From contig CAZILL010000002.1 of NCBI GenBank assembly GCA_964540105.1, forward strand, positions 992,001-1,056,000: a stretch of DNA of 64,000 nucleotides. Direction: 5' to 3'. The notes beneath the pieces were generated by a model, which was not told where the DNA came from, made no database searches, and saw only the letters and a program-made list of their open reading frames with translations. Of the stretch, positions 33,950 through 42,011 are shown piece by piece; the stretch's first letter is position 1; every line of letters starts with the position of its first letter. The position numbers were made by a program, and so were the translations under genes. This stretch comes from DATKJY01 sp964540105. Lineage in GTDB: Bacteria > Zixibacteria > MSB-5A5 > GN15 > FEB-12.

Positions 33950-35170
33950 ATGGTTGTGGGTGCCATTTTCAAGGTCGCATACGATGCTCTGCTAGCGAAC
34001 AAGCTCCGCTCTGGTCTGACGCTGCTTGGGGTTGTCATTGGCGTTACGTCGGTGATGACGATCATCTCCGCACTTGAAGGGATGCAAGGGGCGATAGCTG
34101 CCGACTTGATGCGTCTGGGGCCGGCGACCTTCATTATTGAGCGCATGGGCGTGGTGACGTCCGATGAGATGTTCTTCGAAAAAGTGAAGCGAAAGCCGAT
34201 CACCCGCAAGGCGGTCGAGTTGCTTGAAAAAGGATGCCCGCTCTGCGAGAAGATCGCACCCCGAGCGTTTACGCGAGCGCGCATCAAGTACGGAGACAAT
34301 GCGCTGAGGGATGTAATCGTCGGGGGTACACTGTCGAACTACATTGAGATTGTTGATCTCGATGTGACTCAGGGTCGCTTTCATTCGAACGAGGAAGATA
34401 TCTACGGGAATTCGGTGGCGTATATCGGCGAGCAGATTCGCGAATCGCTGTTCGAAGGGATTGATCCACTCGACAAGGACCTTCTCATCGACGGGCACAA
34501 GTATCGTGTAATCGGTGTCGCCAAGAAACGCGGGGCAATGTTCGGAAACAACCAGGACAATTTCATATATATACCTTTGTCGGCCTTTGCGCGTCAGTTT
34601 GGGGAGCCGCGTCGCGGGCTCAACGTGGTGGTCAAGGCGCTCTCCGTGCCGCAGCTGCCGGAAGCAATGGATCAGGCGCGGGCGATCTTGCGTGCTCAAC
34701 GCCATGTCCCGTTCGACAAAGAAGATGACTTTGATATGATGACGGCCGACAACATTCTCGATATTCTTAACAGTCTGACCCGCATACTTCGGATGGGTCT
34801 GGTAGGTATTTCGTCGATATCGCTTGTAGTCGGCGGTATTGTGGTGATGAATATCATGATGGTTTCTGTTACCGAGCGGACGCGAGAGATCGGTATACGG
34901 AAATCGTTGGGTGCAAAGCAGAAACATATTCTTATCCAGTTCGTCTTTGAATCGGTCCTGTTGACATTGTCGGGCGGGCTCATCGGCATCGTGTTCGGCT
35001 TCTTTATCGCACGCGCACTGGTCGGTTTGATGGATATGCAAATCTCTCCGTCACTTCTGGCCATCGTCGCCGGACTGTCCATTTCGACTGGAGTCGGGCT
35101 CTTCTTTGGAATCTATCCTGCCATGAAGGCCGCACGCCTGGACCCGGTCAAGGCCCTGAGCTATGAGTAA
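33950..35170 (+). CDS. MacB-like ABC transporter permease (first of two)
   Basis: A 406-residue FtsX/MacB-type permease: one N-terminal membrane helix (LRSGLTLLGVVIGVTSVMTI, about 19-40), a large periplasmic MacB core domain (about 45-275), then three C-terminal helices with the family phrase GGIVVMNIMMVSVTERTREI followed by GIRKSLGAK, ending AARLDPVKALSYE. Its periplasmic domain contains a CPLC pair (GCPLCEKI, about residue 90), which the paralogue lacks. Co-operates with the ATPase upstream. The second permease follows at 6 bp, so a heterodimer is likely. Confidence 0.92.
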   Translation: MVVGAIFKVAYDALLANKLRSGLTLLGVVIGVTSVMTIISALEGMQGAIAADLMRLGPATFIIERMGVVTSDEMFFEKVKRKPITRKAVELLEKGCPLCEKIAPRAFTRARIKYGDNALRDVIVGGTLSNYIEIVDLDVTQGRFHSNEEDIYGNSVAYIGEQIRESLFEGIDPLDKDLLIDGHKYRVIGVAKKRGAMFGNNQDNFIYIPLSAFARQFGEPRRGLNVVVKALSVPQLPEAMDQARAILRAQRHVPFDKEDDFDMMTADNILDILNSLTRILRMGLVGISSISLVVGGIVVMNIMMVSVTERTREIGIRKSLGAKQKHILIQFVFESVLLTLSGGLIGIVFGFFIARALVGLMDMQISPSLLAIVAGLSISTGVGLFFGIYPAMKAARLDPVKALSYE

Positions 35171-35176
35171 TCGGAT

Positions 35177-36427
35177 ATGATGCTCACCACTGTGGAAATC
35201 AAGGATTCGATCCTGATGGCGCTCGGATCGTTACGGGCCAACAAGCTTCGGGCGGGATTGACGATTCTTGGGGTAATGATCGGAGTGAGTTCAGTTATCG
35301 GGATGGCGTCGATAATCAACGGGCTCAACGGCGCGATGGACGGGGAGATCGACCAGATGGGTTCGAATGTTATTTGGATTACGAAGTTCGCCCCTGACGT
35401 CGATCATGATGACGCTACCGACGAAGAGCGTAACCGACCGGTGATCTCCGTTGGCGAAGCCCTCGCGGTTCAGGCGAACTGTCCGTCCGTCGAAGGCGTG
35501 TCGCCGGAGAACTTCTACTTCAAGTCCGGTGGGAATGAGGTCAAGTTCCAGAACAAGAAATACAGCCGGCCGGCTCTCATGGGGACCTGGCCGGACTTCC
35601 TGAAAGTGAATGCGCGATCATTGAGCTCCGGGCGGTTCATCTCCGAGACCGACGAACAATTCCGGACAATGACATGCGTGGTTGGTGGTGACATGGCGGA
35701 CGTACTCTTTGAGGGGGATGATCCGCTTGGGAAGCTGATTCGAGTGAACGGCAATCAGTTCGAGGTTGTCGGAGTGATGGAAAAGGTCAAGTCGAGCTTC
35801 GGCAATGATCAGTTGAATGGGACCGTGGTCATGCCGCTCTCCACATTTGAGAAGATTCACCCGTGGGAGAAGGAGCTTTTTCTTGTAGCGCGCGCGGCAA
35901 GCACGGCACAAATGGAAAAAGCCCAGGAAGAGATCATCAATGCCCTGCGCGTATACCGGAAGGTTCCATTTAACAAGGAGAACAACTTTGCCCTCTCGAC
36001 CCAGGAGCAATTCAAGGAATTCATCGGCAATATAACGAAGTATATCTACCTCGCCATGATTGTCATCACCTCTGTTGGTCTGATGGTCGGCGGAATTGGG
36101 GTGATGAACATCATGCTGGTCTCGGTGACAGAACGGACCCGCGAGATCGGGGTGCGCAAGGCGATCGGCGCGAAGCGCGCCAATATCATCCTGCAGTTTC
36201 TGACTGAAGCCATGACCTTGTCCGGCACAGGAGGCATCATTGGCGTCCTCTTTGGGATCGCGATCGGACTGGTTGTCAACATGCTCCTGAGTTTTCCGCT
36301 CTCGGTATCGATCCTCTGGATCATTCTCGGGTTCACCGTCGCTGTGTCCGTTGGGCTCGTTTCGGGCATTTATCCGGCCATCAAGGCGTCCAAACTGGAT
36401 CCGATCGAGGCGCTCCGCTACGAGTAG
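35177..36427 (+). CDS. MacB-like ABC transporter permease (second of two)
   Basis: A 416-residue paralogue of the preceding permease, with the same order: N-terminal helix (LRAGLTILGVMIGVSSVIGM), periplasmic core (about 55-285), then three helices with GGIGVMNIMLVSVTERTREI, GVRKAIGAKRANI and the ending SKLDPIEALRYE. The conserved C-terminal half is close to the first permease while the periplasmic parts differ, as expected of a heterodimeric pair with asymmetric substrate or partner contacts. Substrate is unknown; family members export macrolides, peptides or lipoproteins or transmit mechanical force. Confidence 0.92.
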   Translation: MMLTTVEIKDSILMALGSLRANKLRAGLTILGVMIGVSSVIGMASIINGLNGAMDGEIDQMGSNVIWITKFAPDVDHDDATDEERNRPVISVGEALAVQANCPSVEGVSPENFYFKSGGNEVKFQNKKYSRPALMGTWPDFLKVNARSLSSGRFISETDEQFRTMTCVVGGDMADVLFEGDDPLGKLIRVNGNQFEVVGVMEKVKSSFGNDQLNGTVVMPLSTFEKIHPWEKELFLVARAASTAQMEKAQEEIINALRVYRKVPFNKENNFALSTQEQFKEFIGNITKYIYLAMIVITSVGLMVGGIGVMNIMLVSVTERTREIGVRKAIGAKRANIILQFLTEAMTLSGTGGIIGVLFGIAIGLVVNMLLSFPLSVSILWIILGFTVAVSVGLVSGIYPAIKASKLDPIEALRYE

Positions 36428-36515
36428 CGCCGCTACTGCTTTTCTTGTTGCCTTTTTCTCTCCTCAGGCTTAATTGAAACTGAACTGAAACCACAGAGAT
36501 GAACGTCATACCGAT

Positions 36516-37850
36516 ATGAACTTCAGGTCGCAACTTCCGTTGATTGTCTTGTGCGGTGCCCTCGCCTTCGGCGTTCCCGCATTGACCGAGGAGGGACGCC
36601 CGGGAATCCCCCACCCAAGTATCCAGCCGACCATGGTCGTTGACTGGGCTGGATTCCGCGGCGAAGTGGAAGGGGAGTCGCGGCTGGAAGTATACTATCA
36701 GATATTCAATTTTGGGCTGCAATTCGTAAAGCAGGGGGATGAATATGTCGCGGAGTATGAACTAACCGCAATCATCCTCGACGAAAAAGGGCACCAGGTA
36801 AAGACCGTGGAGCAGGACAAGACCTTCCGCGTGGCTTCCGTGGAACAGACGACCTCACGTTTTGACTACCGCACCAGCCAGCTCAATTTTCAGCTCGATT
36901 ATGGTACTTACAGGCTGTACACTTCGCTCAAGGACAAGCAGGGGAATTCGGTCTTTGTTAATGACGCTGACATCAAGCTGGCGTCGTTTCGTGGCTCTTC
37001 GCCAGAACTTTCTGATATCGAATTCGTTCAGGCGGCATCATCGAGCACAGATTCGGCCAACCTGTTTTTCAAGACCAATCTCGCCGTCATTCCGTCTGTT
37101 TCGCGAATGTACGGGGGAGCCGACACCAGCCGCCTGCTATGCTATGTTGAGATTTACCCCGGGTCAGATTCTACCGTAAAACTGATCATGGAAACGATCA
37201 TCAGAAGCCGCACCCGGGGAATCGTGTATCGAGACACGCAGCATGTCTTCCCCGGAGGACAGCCTCTGCGACAACTTCGCAATATCTCGGTGGGCGAGTT
37301 CGGACCGGGCGATTACGATCTGGAAGTCTACCTGCGCACGCTCCGCAACAAGAAGCTGGATGAACGCCGTGAACCGATCACCATTGTCTGGACACAAGAG
37401 GGACTCCTCAGGCACGATTTCAAAGTCGCGCTTGATCAGTTGAGCTATGTAGCGACAAGTGCCGAGGTAGATAAGATTCGCAAATTGAAGACGCTGGAAG
37501 AACGGATTGCCGCCTTCGACGCTTTCTGGCTGGCCCGCGACCCTACCACCGGCACGCGCGAAAACGAAATGAAGCGCGAGTTCTATCGACGCGTGTTTTA
37601 CGCCAACCGAGAGTTCCGCCACATGCGGACCGAAGGGTGGCGCTCAGATCGAGGACGGATCTATATCATGTATGGAGAGCCGGACGAGATCGACGATGTC
37701 CCGATGTCTCCGTCGGCCGTACCGTACCAGATTTGGCACTACTACAAGCAGGGGCAATACAAGCGATTCGCATTCGTCGACAGGAATGACGATGGCGATT
37801 ATCGACTACAATACCCCTACGATGGCTTGAACCAGCGACCGGATTTCTAA
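36516..37850 (+). CDS. GWxTD-domain exported protein (first of two)
   Basis: A 444-residue exported protein of a family largely confined to FCB-type bacteria. Signal peptide about 1-24. Residues about 35-290 are beta-rich (interrupted repeats, no catalytic motif recognised). The C-terminal GWxTD domain (about 320-444) includes KTLEERIAAFDAFWLARDPT, then a long stretch and the name-giving motif, here GWRSDRGRIYIMYGEPDEID (Ser for Thr), followed by the IWHYY and FVDRNDDGDYRLQYP strands. Function is not established; it follows the exporter operon by 88 bp and overlaps nothing. The next gene, 3 bp on, is a divergent paralogue. Confidence 0.88.
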   Translation: MNFRSQLPLIVLCGALAFGVPALTEEGRPGIPHPSIQPTMVVDWAGFRGEVEGESRLEVYYQIFNFGLQFVKQGDEYVAEYELTAIILDEKGHQVKTVEQDKTFRVASVEQTTSRFDYRTSQLNFQLDYGTYRLYTSLKDKQGNSVFVNDADIKLASFRGSSPELSDIEFVQAASSSTDSANLFFKTNLAVIPSVSRMYGGADTSRLLCYVEIYPGSDSTVKLIMETIIRSRTRGIVYRDTQHVFPGGQPLRQLRNISVGEFGPGDYDLEVYLRTLRNKKLDERREPITIVWTQEGLLRHDFKVALDQLSYVATSAEVDKIRKLKTLEERIAAFDAFWLARDPTTGTRENEMKREFYRRVFYANREFRHMRTEGWRSDRGRIYIMYGEPDEIDDVPMSPSAVPYQIWHYYKQGQYKRFAFVDRNDDGDYRLQYPYDGLNQRPDF

Positions 37851-37853
37851 GCC

Positions 37854-39293
37854 ATGCGCGTCGCCCTGGCCATCATGCTCGCTCTCTGCGTTGCAGATTA
37901 TGAACCCGTGACGCACGCGCAAGAGGCAGTCGCGCCGTCGGCAGGGGGAAAGAACCTGACGGTATACGTCTCGGCGCTCGTGTACAATAACCCCTTCGTG
38001 GATTCTCTTTCAGTCGTGGAGTTTCCGTTTACCTTGAATCGGAGCGACTACGAATTCTTCAGACCGGATTCGAACGACGCCGGCTACTACGCGAGAATTT
38101 TCGCCCAGGTTACGATCACTAATCCCGCAGGAGTTCCGGTTGATTCGGTTAGTACCTATTTCTCAGTGCGAGTGAACGACATGGCGGACGCAGAGCAGAG
38201 CGGCATTACCCTGTTCAATCGACTGACGGCCCGCTTGAGAAGCGGTATCTACGCGGCACGGCTGTTGATTATCGATGCTGTCAGCAAGCGCAGTCAGCAC
38301 GTAACCCTTGATCCCTTTGCCGTCGCTCCCCCTCAGAAGGGCCGGCTCGAACTCGCCGGAGGAACGCTGGCGTACCGCATTTCCTACATGAAAGACTCGG
38401 ACGCTGGCACCATGCCGCAGTTGATGCGCAACGGGTACAGGATCTTCTATGATCCGCTCGGTGTCTACAAGGCGGGAGACAGCACTGCATATGCCTATGC
38501 CGAGCTGTACAATCTCCGGTTTGACTCATCGACAGCGAGTATGTATCGAATGAGTTTCTCGGTCTACGGAGCTACCGGAGAGTTAGTCCGCGACTATGGC
38601 TACCGAGACATTGTTAAGCCGGGAACCAGCGCGGTTGTGACGCAATCGCTCGACATTGTCAACTTGCCCTCCGGTTCATACACGCTGAAAATAGCAGCCG
38701 ATGACCCCGCTTCCGGTCTTCAGGATTCGATCAAGCTACCGCTTCGGATCATCAACGACACCGTCCTTGCCTCGATGCTCTCGAAACGGTCGCAGCAAGA
38801 CGCCTACGACTCGCTGAGTTTGGGCGACAAGATCAATCTCACCTCAGCCCTTTTAACACCCAACGACAAGACAGCGCTCAATGAGTTGACAGATAGCGGC
38901 AAGGCGAACTTCCTGAATCAATTCTGGAGAGAGCGCCGGCAGGTTCAGGGCGCAACATCGGTTGTCGGTCGGGGGGAGATGGTCGAACGATATCAGTATG
39001 CGTTACGCAGCTTTTCGACTGATGTTGCCCGAACCAACGGATGGAACACCGATCGGGGGCGAATCTACATTGTCTACGGCAAGTGGGATCAGAAGGATGA
39101 GGTCCAATCGCCCAGGGTGGGGAATCCATTTGTCATCTGGCACTATCGCAGTATCAAAGGCGGGACGGTCTTTGTCTTTCAGGATCGACAGGGGTATAAC
39201 GATTTCGTGCTGGTGCACTCGAATGCGCCGGGTGAGCGCTACGATAACGGTTGGGCAAAGCGTTTGAAGGAAGAGATGTTCGACGTCTATTGA
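37854..39293 (+). CDS. GWxTD-domain exported protein (second of two)
   Basis: A 479-residue paralogue of the preceding protein. Signal peptide about 1-23 (ends THAQ), beta-rich middle (30-330), then a C-terminal GWxTD domain: LNELTDSGKANFLNQFWRER, then GWNTDRGRIYIVYGKWDQKD (the canonical Thr is present), IWHYR and FVFQDRQGYNDFVLVHS, ending KEEMFDVY. Start ATG 37854, 3 bp after the previous stop, so co-translated. It ends 20 bp before the stop of the convergent DUF1573 gene. GWxTD proteins are often encoded in tandem; the pair next to an exporter operon is noteworthy but functionally open. Confidence 0.88.
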   Translation: MRVALAIMLALCVADYEPVTHAQEAVAPSAGGKNLTVYVSALVYNNPFVDSLSVVEFPFTLNRSDYEFFRPDSNDAGYYARIFAQVTITNPAGVPVDSVSTYFSVRVNDMADAEQSGITLFNRLTARLRSGIYAARLLIIDAVSKRSQHVTLDPFAVAPPQKGRLELAGGTLAYRISYMKDSDAGTMPQLMRNGYRIFYDPLGVYKAGDSTAYAYAELYNLRFDSSTASMYRMSFSVYGATGELVRDYGYRDIVKPGTSAVVTQSLDIVNLPSGSYTLKIAADDPASGLQDSIKLPLRIINDTVLASMLSKRSQQDAYDSLSLGDKINLTSALLTPNDKTALNELTDSGKANFLNQFWRERRQVQGATSVVGRGEMVERYQYALRSFSTDVARTNGWNTDRGRIYIVYGKWDQKDEVQSPRVGNPFVIWHYRSIKGGTVFVFQDRQGYNDFVLVHSNAPGERYDNGWAKRLKEEMFDVY

Positions 39294-39312
39294 TCACGTC
39301 AGATAGGCAGCG

Positions 39313-40056
39313 CTACTTGCTATCCGAGGCAGGAGTAGCTGCGCTGTCAACCGAAGGTTTGATAATGACACGCCTGAGGGGTATCGTGAAGCGGCTTCTG
39401 CTCCCGTCACCCAGCTGTAGCGTGAACGATTTCTCAATCTCATTCTCAGCCATTTCGGGCTTGAGATTGACTTTCCCCTGAACAGTTTCTCCGGCCTTAA
39501 TGCTCCCCGGCAGTTCGACGGTCGCGAATTGTTCGGGAAAATCCTCGATTGACATGCTGAATTCCCTGTCAGATACGTTTGAAATCGTGAATTGAAGTTC
39601 CTTGCGAGGCTTCCCTTCGACTTGAACAAAGTCAAGCTTGTGTGGTTTGATGACGATCGGACGTGTCGAATCCGGACGCACCTTGACCACGCAGTCAAAC
39701 TGAACTGAATGCGTTTCCAGACCCTCGTTGGTCTCAATGAGCGGACTCTTGCTTATCTGCCCGACATAGTTCCTGGTGTCGAAGATAACTTCCAGTCGGG
39801 CGCTGTCCCCCGGGGCCAGTCTGTCCTTTTCCAGCGGCGCCTTCGTGCACCCGCATCCTGGAATGACATCGATGATCTTGAGCGTGTCATCTCCGGTAGA
39901 GTGCAACCAGTACACATGCGCGACTTTTGAATTCTGAGGCACGAAGCCGAAATTGAACTTGCTCTTATTGATCGTAAGTTTTGGTCCCGACGATGCCTGG
40001 CCGACCAGGGCAAGGAGGGAGAGGATGGCGACCGTCCCCATTTTCTGCGTACTCAT
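39313..40056 (-). CDS. Exported DUF1573 protein (Cys form, downstream member of three)
   Basis: A 247-residue exported protein. ATG with GAGGATG upstream; signal peptide about 1-23. The N-terminal half is the DUF1573 domain, an Ig-like fold, with FNFGFVPQNSKVAHVYWLHSTGDDTLKI followed by the hallmark PGCGCT (first Cys about residue 71) and APLEKDRLAPGDSARLEVIF. The C-terminal half is a second Ig-like domain (about 125-230), ending in a Ser/Ala-rich tail. It is the closest relative of the middle gene, which has TGA at the first Cys of this motif. Role unknown; the CxC could be redox-active or metal-binding in the periplasm (inference). Confidence 0.88.
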   Translation of the reverse strand: MSTQKMGTVAILSLLALVGQASSGPKLTINKSKFNFGFVPQNSKVAHVYWLHSTGDDTLKIIDVIPGCGCTKAPLEKDRLAPGDSARLEVIFDTRNYVGQISKSPLIETNEGLETHSVQFDCVVKVRPDSTRPIVIKPHKLDFVQVEGKPRKELQFTISNVSDREFSMSIEDFPEQFATVELPGSIKAGETVQGKVNLKPEMAENEIEKSFTLQLGDGSRSRFTIPLRRVIIKPSVDSAATPASDSK

Positions 40057-40186
40057 TTTGCATCCTCACTCAAGAGTGGATCAAGAATCAGTCTAATCAG
40101 GGACTCCACAAAGCTCCGGAGATGCGAGTCGAGGTTATTCCAAAAAAGCGAGTGTTGAAGAACTCCCCTCATCCGCCCTTCGGGTA

Positions 40187-40209
40187 CCTTCTCCCCGGCG
40201 GGGAGAAGG
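40187..40209. repeat. REP-like palindrome in a DUF1573 intergenic space
   Basis: CCTTCTCCCC-GGC-GGGGAGAAGG is a 10-bp inverted repeat, preceded by CTCATCCGCCCTTCGGGTA (40168-40186). I have seen this kind of phrase many times as a dispersed palindromic repeat in unrelated bacterial genomes. Only one copy is seen in the window. Confidence 0.5.
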
Positions 40210-40259
40210 TGAATCCACCGCGAAGCTGTTTCAACACGTCCAATGAGCGTGGGCTTGAG

Positions 40260-40291
40260 GAAGGCCGCCCCGTGATGGCGGGACGGCCTTC
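40260..40291. terminator. Hairpin between the first two DUF1573 genes
   Basis: Stem GAAGGCCG (40260-40267) / CGGCCTTC (40284-40291) extended by CCC/GGG with a one-base bulge. It lies 20 bp after the stop of the middle DUF1573 gene (minus strand). The T-rich side is on the plus strand, so its direction is unclear. Confidence 0.5.
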
Positions 40292-40311
40292 TTCTGTCGC
40301 TTCGGAATCGC

Positions 40312-41058
40312 TCAGTGTCCGGCTGTTGCCGCCGGAGCCGAAGCCGTGTCCTGGCCCGGCTTTCGAATCATCCGTTTCAAAGGAATGGTGAAGCGGGAGC
40401 TCTTTTCGTCGTTACATTGAAGTGTTATCGACTTCTCAAACTCCTTGTCCGTAGCTTCTTTCTTCAACTTGACAATCGCCTCAGCGGTCTTACCTGCCTT
40501 AACGACCTTGGGCAGGTTGACAGTCAGAAACTGTTCCGGGATACTGGGAGCTGTCAGCTGCACGTCTTTGTCAGAAACATTCTCGACCGTAAACTTGACT
40601 TCGTTTCGAACCTTCTCTCCGAACTGGGTAAGATCAAGTTTGTACGGTTTGATGATGATCGGGTACGTCGAATCGGGTCGCGCATTGATGGCGCACGAAA
40701 TCTGAACGTACTTCTCGGGCGGTCCTTCGTTGGTCTCGATCTTGGGCCGTTTCGAAACAGGGCCGCTGTAATTCTTTGTATCGAAGATGATCTCAAGTCT
40801 AGTGCTGTCACCGACAGCAATGGCCTCCTTTTCCAAGGGGGCGCGCGTGCATCCTCAGCCAGGGACGACTTGGATAATCTTCAGCGTGTCTTCGCCTGTA
40901 GAGTGCAGCCAGAACACATGCGCGATCTTCGAGTTCTGAGGCACCAGGCCGAAATCGAATGTCGTCTCAGGCATCGTGAGCCGAGGTGCGGAGAAAGCCT
41001 GACCGGCCCACATGACCGTTCCGGCCAACAACCCCGCAATGAGATTTCTGTTCTTCAT
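40312..41058 (-). CDS. DUF1573 protein with in-frame UGA: candidate selenoprotein
   Basis: A single reading frame of 248 codons interrupted only by TGA at 40857-40855 (codon 68). Before it: signal peptide (1-23) and FDFGLVPQNSKIAHVFWLHS ... IIQVVPG. After it: GCTRAPLEKEAIAVGDSTRL and the whole rest of the domain, then a second Ig-like domain and a C-terminal tail. The neighbour at 39313 reads VIPGCGCTKAPLEKD at this point and the one at 41133 reads TGCDCA, so TGA replaces the first Cys of the family CxC. The downstream part has no credible start of its own (a TTG in mid-domain). A candidate SECIS hairpin follows the UGA. The alternative is a recent nonsense mutation or a base error (TGC or TGT to TGA), giving a pseudogene. 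Confidence 0.65.
40823..40857 (-). promoter_or_regulatory. In-frame UGA with candidate bacterial SECIS hairpin
   Basis: On the minus strand the UGA is 40857-40855. After 12 nt a stem GCCCCCUU (40842-40835) pairs with AAGGAGGC (40830-40823), eight positions with one C-A mismatch, closed by a GGAA loop (40834-40831). The loop begins 20 nt after the UGA and starts with G. This fits the general bacterial SECIS description (apical loop of 3-14 nt, G among its first two bases, loop roughly 16-37 nt after UGA). Confidence 0.45.
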
Positions 41059-41132
41059 AGGTGGTTACCGCCAAATACCTTGTGGTTGTATGGTTGTATT
41101 TTTTTCTGTTTTCATGGGAATTGGGTCGTCCG

Positions 41133-41834
41133 CTATTTGCCGTATATCTTTCTTCTGATCGGGATTGTAAACCGTGCTGTGGTTTGATCTGAACTCTGCA
41201 TAAATACCGTGAACGATCGCTCAAACTCCTGATCGGCATATGGTCCATTAAGAGTGACCGTGCAGTGAGCCGTCTGCTCCGCCTTGATTGTGTCCGGAAA
41301 CAGAATTGTGCACTCCGGAAACCGAGAAGAGGCCAGTCTCAATTCCAGATCCTTGTCGCTGTGGTTCTTCATTTCCAGCAGGACCGTGTCAATCGATCTG
41401 CCGCCGATTTTCGACAATTCCACCTTGTATGGCGAAAACGATAACGGCCTCGTTTCATCGAGAGCATCCACAACGCTGGCCGTAAAAGACAATTGCAGCG
41501 GATCCCCCTTTCCATTGGTCGTTACGAACGGATATCGTCCCGTGTTGCCATCTTTCCGATAGGTCTTCCAGAAGAACCCGATCGACATACTATCGCCGGG
41601 CGGAAGTATGTCCCGTTCGAGGGGCATCGTAGCGCAATCACAGCCGGTCGTGATCTTGCGGATTTTGACCGTGTCGGTCCCGACAGACTTGAACCAGAAA
41701 AACTCGACGAGCGTCGAATTCTGGGAAGTCAGGCCGAAGTCAAATTTCCTGCGGTCGACATCAAGTTTCGGTTCAGCCGACACTAACGCCGCTGCCACTG
41801 AAAGAGCTACAAGTATTCCGGTTGTTTTGAGCAT
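41133..41834 (-). CDS. Exported DUF1573 protein (upstream member of three)
   Basis: A 233-residue exported protein with a signal peptide (1-20, ends VSA). The DUF1573 domain has FDFGLTSQNSTLVEFFWFKS and TVKIRKITTGCDCATMPLER (CxC kept, CDCA rather than CGCT), followed by a second Ig-like domain (about 120-230). It is more diverged from the other two than they are from each other. It is first in the row and has its own promoter; the middle gene follows at 75 bp and is probably co-transcribed. Function unknown. Confidence 0.85.
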   Translation of the reverse strand: MLKTTGILVALSVAAALVSAEPKLDVDRRKFDFGLTSQNSTLVEFFWFKSVGTDTVKIRKITTGCDCATMPLERDILPPGDSMSIGFFWKTYRKDGNTGRYPFVTTNGKGDPLQLSFTASVVDALDETRPLSFSPYKVELSKIGGRSIDTVLLEMKNHSDKDLELRLASSRFPECTILFPDTIKAEQTAHCTVTLNGPYADQEFERSFTVFMQSSDQTTARFTIPIRRKIYGK

Positions 41835-41882
41835 CGTGATATTATAATCAAGATCGGGCTAAATGGTTCCACTAAGGCGTCT

Positions 41883-41911
41883 TATATAGCCAATTCGACT
41901 CAGAAAGTCAA
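41883..41911 (-). promoter_or_regulatory. Promoter for the DUF1573 genes
   Basis: Minus strand TTGACT (41911-41906), 17-bp spacer, TATATA (41888-41883), about 50 bp upstream of the first DUF1573 gene and divergent from the ABC-2 exporter genes. Confidence 0.65.
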
Positions 41912-42011
41912 GTTTTGCCAGCCTCTTTTTGGTCTTGTTCAAAGGGGGCGAAATCGGTACAATTGAGCACGTGTGCGAGATCGGACAACCTCGTACAGAG
42001 AGAGTCTGCCG

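Noticed and set aside
33992..35041. Long open frame (349 codons) on the minus strand opposite the first MacB-like permease
   Set aside because: It is the antisense of a clearly conserved permease; its His/Arg/Gln-rich composition is the usual shadow of a G+C-rich coding strand.
40312..40836. Separate short gene starting at TTG 40836
   Set aside because: The start would lie in mid-domain (inside APLEKE), without a ribosome binding site; it is the continuation of the frame before the UGA.
40855..40857. UGA reassigned genome-wide as a sense codon
   Set aside because: Many well-supported genes in the window end in TGA at the expected place, e.g. the VOC gene, cobO and aroC.
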